Source of the DNA: CAWDDA01 sp963813345
GTDB taxonomy: Bacteria > Acidobacteriota > Blastocatellia > RBC074
Length of the DNA: 64,000 nt
Reading direction: 5' to 3'
NCBI GenBank assembly: GCA_963813345.1
Contig: CAWEYR010000033.1
Location: 296,810 to 360,809, forward strand
Positions within the stretch are counted from its first letter, which is position 1; each line of letters starts with the position of its first letter. Below are positions 62,817 through 64,000 of the stretch, piece by piece. The notes under the pieces were generated by a model. That model did not search any database. It saw nothing but the letters and a program-made list of their open reading frames with translations, and was not told the DNA's origin. A program made the translations under genes and the position numbers.

Positions 62817-63136
62817 AGCTTTGCGTCCATTTCATTGCCCACGGAAGCTACTGGAAAGCCGGTGACGAGATTCCGATTGATGAGATTCCGCCAGCAATCC
62901 GCAAGTATGCGGTCAACGGACCTTCGGGGAACGGAGCGATTCCAGCGGCACCTAAAATGCGAACTTCATCGCAGGCTGAAGCTTCTGCTGAAGAACCGAA
63001 ACAAAAGCTGTGGAAACGATACGTCAAAAGGGGTGTCGCTTGGCGACGGGGCAAAGGAGGTGCAGCTGCGATTGGGGAGCCGCTGTTTACGAAGGAGGGC
63101 GGGCAGTTCGTGGAGACCGGGAAGGTGAAGGCATGA
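62813..63136 (+). CDS. Small phage-associated protein of unknown function
   Basis: 107 aa, GTG start overlapping the previous stop (GTGA). It starts KLCVHFIAHGSYWKAGDEIP and has a basic C-terminal half (KQKLWKRYVKRGVAWRRGKG). Such short proteins often sit next to decoration/capsid genes in phage morphogenesis blocks. I recognise no domain. Confidence 0.55.
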   Translation: MKLCVHFIAHGSYWKAGDEIPIDEIPPAIRKYAVNGPSGNGAIPAAPKMRTSSQAEASAEEPKQKLWKRYVKRGVAWRRGKGGAAAIGEPLFTKEGGQFVETGKVKA

Positions 63137-63267
63137 AGTGCGGCTGTGGCAGCGGCTTGGAGGGGGCTGCCAACCACTATGACCGACCAAACGATCAAAA
63201 CGGTTTTTTTGGCCCGAGTGGAAGGCAACAAAGGGCATTCCGAAAGATTCTCTTATCCCACGCTTGA
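63133..63267 (+). CDS. Very small ORF in the phage-like row
   Basis: 44 aa (starts MKCGCGSGLEGAANHYDRPN), ATGA overlap with the previous stop. A second small frame at 63,179-63,286 (MTDQTIKTVFLARVEGNKGH) overlaps it and looks at least as protein-like. With the local error rate either could be the start of one longer broken gene. Little can be said about function. Confidence 0.35.
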   Translation: MKCGCGSGLEGAANHYDRPNDQNGFFGPSGRQQRAFRKILLSHA

Positions 63268-63412
63268 CGTTGGAACCCACCTATAGGCAGATTGCCCTCC
63301 GAATGGATGCTACAAGCCCGTTCCCCGTCATTAAACGTTCGGATGTCTCCGATGTGGGCGACCCTTTCTTTTTTCGACGCGCAAATGCCGAATTAAATTC
63401 GGAGAACCTACT

Positions 63413-63787
63413 ATGAAATACCACGACAAGATTCAGGTTGCGCTCATCATCATTGCCCCTCCCGATCAAGCGGCGGAGGGCGACCGCCTCTTTCAGAGCC
63501 ACGCCTCTTGGATGGAGTCTACGCACCACCGTAGTGGGGAGAAAGCTCTCCTGAGTTACAACGTGTCCAAGGCGCCGGAGCTCTCGGACCCGATGGATAT
63601 CAACTCTGCCCCGACCGGCAACATGTGTTTCGTCCTGACCGAGATCTATGAAAGCAAAGCTGGTGTTGTCGATCACTGGGAGCAGACGAGGGGTAGTTGG
63701 GGAGACTTCCCCGCCATACTCAAGTGGATGGAGAAGTGCAAAGTCACGTTTGTGACCGCAGCTTCCATCGTTAACTCGCTCTGGTGA
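63413..63787 (+). CDS. Hypothetical protein, possibly a small alpha/beta-barrel fold
   Basis: Intact, 124 aa; the start has CGGAGAA upstream. It starts MKYHDKIQVALIIIAPPDQA, with ESTHHRSGEKALLSYNVSK, CFVLTEIYESKAGVVDHWEQ and ILKWMEKCKVTFVTAASIVN. The pattern of a first strand, a His-rich loop, a strand with VLTEIYES and a helix with HWEQ loosely recalls antibiotic-biosynthesis-monooxygenase-type dimeric barrels, but no motif proves it. No signal peptide. It is not obviously phage-related, and its neighbours give no clue. Confidence 0.6.
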   Translation: MKYHDKIQVALIIIAPPDQAAEGDRLFQSHASWMESTHHRSGEKALLSYNVSKAPELSDPMDINSAPTGNMCFVLTEIYESKAGVVDHWEQTRGSWGDFPAILKWMEKCKVTFVTAASIVNSLW

Positions 63788-64000
63788 AGAGCGCAGTTCG
63801 TGAGCATTGGGAAAAGCAAAAAGGGTGAAGGCTTTGGAAGGGTTGTCCGCTATTCCTTACCCTCGGAAACGATCAAAAGGCCTGCTACGGCTTACCGTAA
63901 CGCAAGAAAGTGCCTCAGCTTCAACCTTTTAAATGTTCTGTCCTCGACCTTTTTGTTGTTTTCGCAGCGGCGCGGCCAGCAGCTCCCCATTTCGGTTTAG
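63788..64000. other. Right edge, no supported gene
   Basis: One open frame of 66 codons runs to the last base, but it has no ribosome-binding site and an unlikely composition (starts MSIGKSKKGEGFGRVVRYSL). I see nothing else here. Confidence 0.3.

Noticed and set aside
63800..64000. Open frame reaching the right edge
   Set aside because: No ribosome-binding site, mixed composition and no recognisable motif.

Overview
The window reads as chromosomal DNA of a free-living, aerobic Gram-negative bacterium, most likely an Acidobacteriota member (Blastocatellia-like). The reasons are two very large Oar-type TonB-dependent receptors with an N-terminal carboxypeptidase-regulatory domain, an ADOP-type MacB/FtsX permease, a class II ribonucleotide reductase, futalosine-route menaquinone synthesis (MqnC), a protein kinase with C-terminal TPRs, and intergenic DNA packed with short inverted repeats and heptamer repeats. 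This assignment is inference from gene content, not a database match. About half of the genes, housekeeping ones included, carry single-base frame breaks, roughly one per 1.5 kb overall. Several breaks lie in 2-4 base homopolymers, so most are probably sequencing errors. I merged the fragments into single genes and say so in each entry.

Layout. 0.2-6.0 kb (minus strand): operon of a Tat-exported enolase-superfamily enzyme, a TonB receptor and an exported RraA-like protein. 6.4-16.5 kb (plus): TPP-dependent enzyme, bifunctional enoyl-CoA hydratase/3-hydroxyacyl-CoA dehydrogenase, thiolase, Tat-exported amidohydrolase, secreted protein, PQQ dehydrogenase and a secreted cysteine-rich protein. 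Together these look like one catabolic region with an envelope stage and a cytoplasmic CoA stage. 16.6-23.6 kb: two small minus-strand genes, then ADOP permease, ABC ATPase, NtrC-type regulator and histidine kinase. 23.7-28 kb: diguanylate cyclase and a second TonB receptor. 28-36.6 kb (minus): NrdJ, Fe/Mn-SOD, PuuD-like membrane protein, exonuclease/phosphatase-family protein, HtrA and aminopeptidase P. 36.6-43 kb: mqnC and a glutamate synthase large subunit behind a leader that ends in an intrinsic terminator. 43.3-46 kb: two signal-less S1C proteases flanking a NarL/LuxR regulator. 46.3-52.7 kb: nitrogen-control cluster glnD-amtB-glnK-porin, headed by a clear sigma-54 promoter and closed by a strong terminator. 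53-58.5 kb: kinase-TPR, PLP desulfhydrase/deaminase, MaoC-like protein and two DUF218 proteins, with start/stop overlaps at every junction.

The right end (59.7-64 kb) is different. A UvrD/PcrA helicase gene loses its 3' half at about 59.73 kb and runs directly into the truncated 3' end of a convergent Roco gene (LRR-Roc-COR). Beyond lie a truncated integrase-like N-terminus, a phage head-decoration gene with overlapping small phage-like ORFs, and an orphan protein. This is either a mosaic mobile island or a chimeric assembly join.

Three non-coding themes stand out: a family of long palindromes built on an AAGCT(R)AAGCTTGAACTC core placed just after gene ends; tandem heptamers (GTGCTGA-type and GGTCAGT-type) arranged as inverted pairs; and a third GC-rich inverted pair near 52.7/53.0 kb. 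No rRNA, tRNA or CRISPR array was seen.
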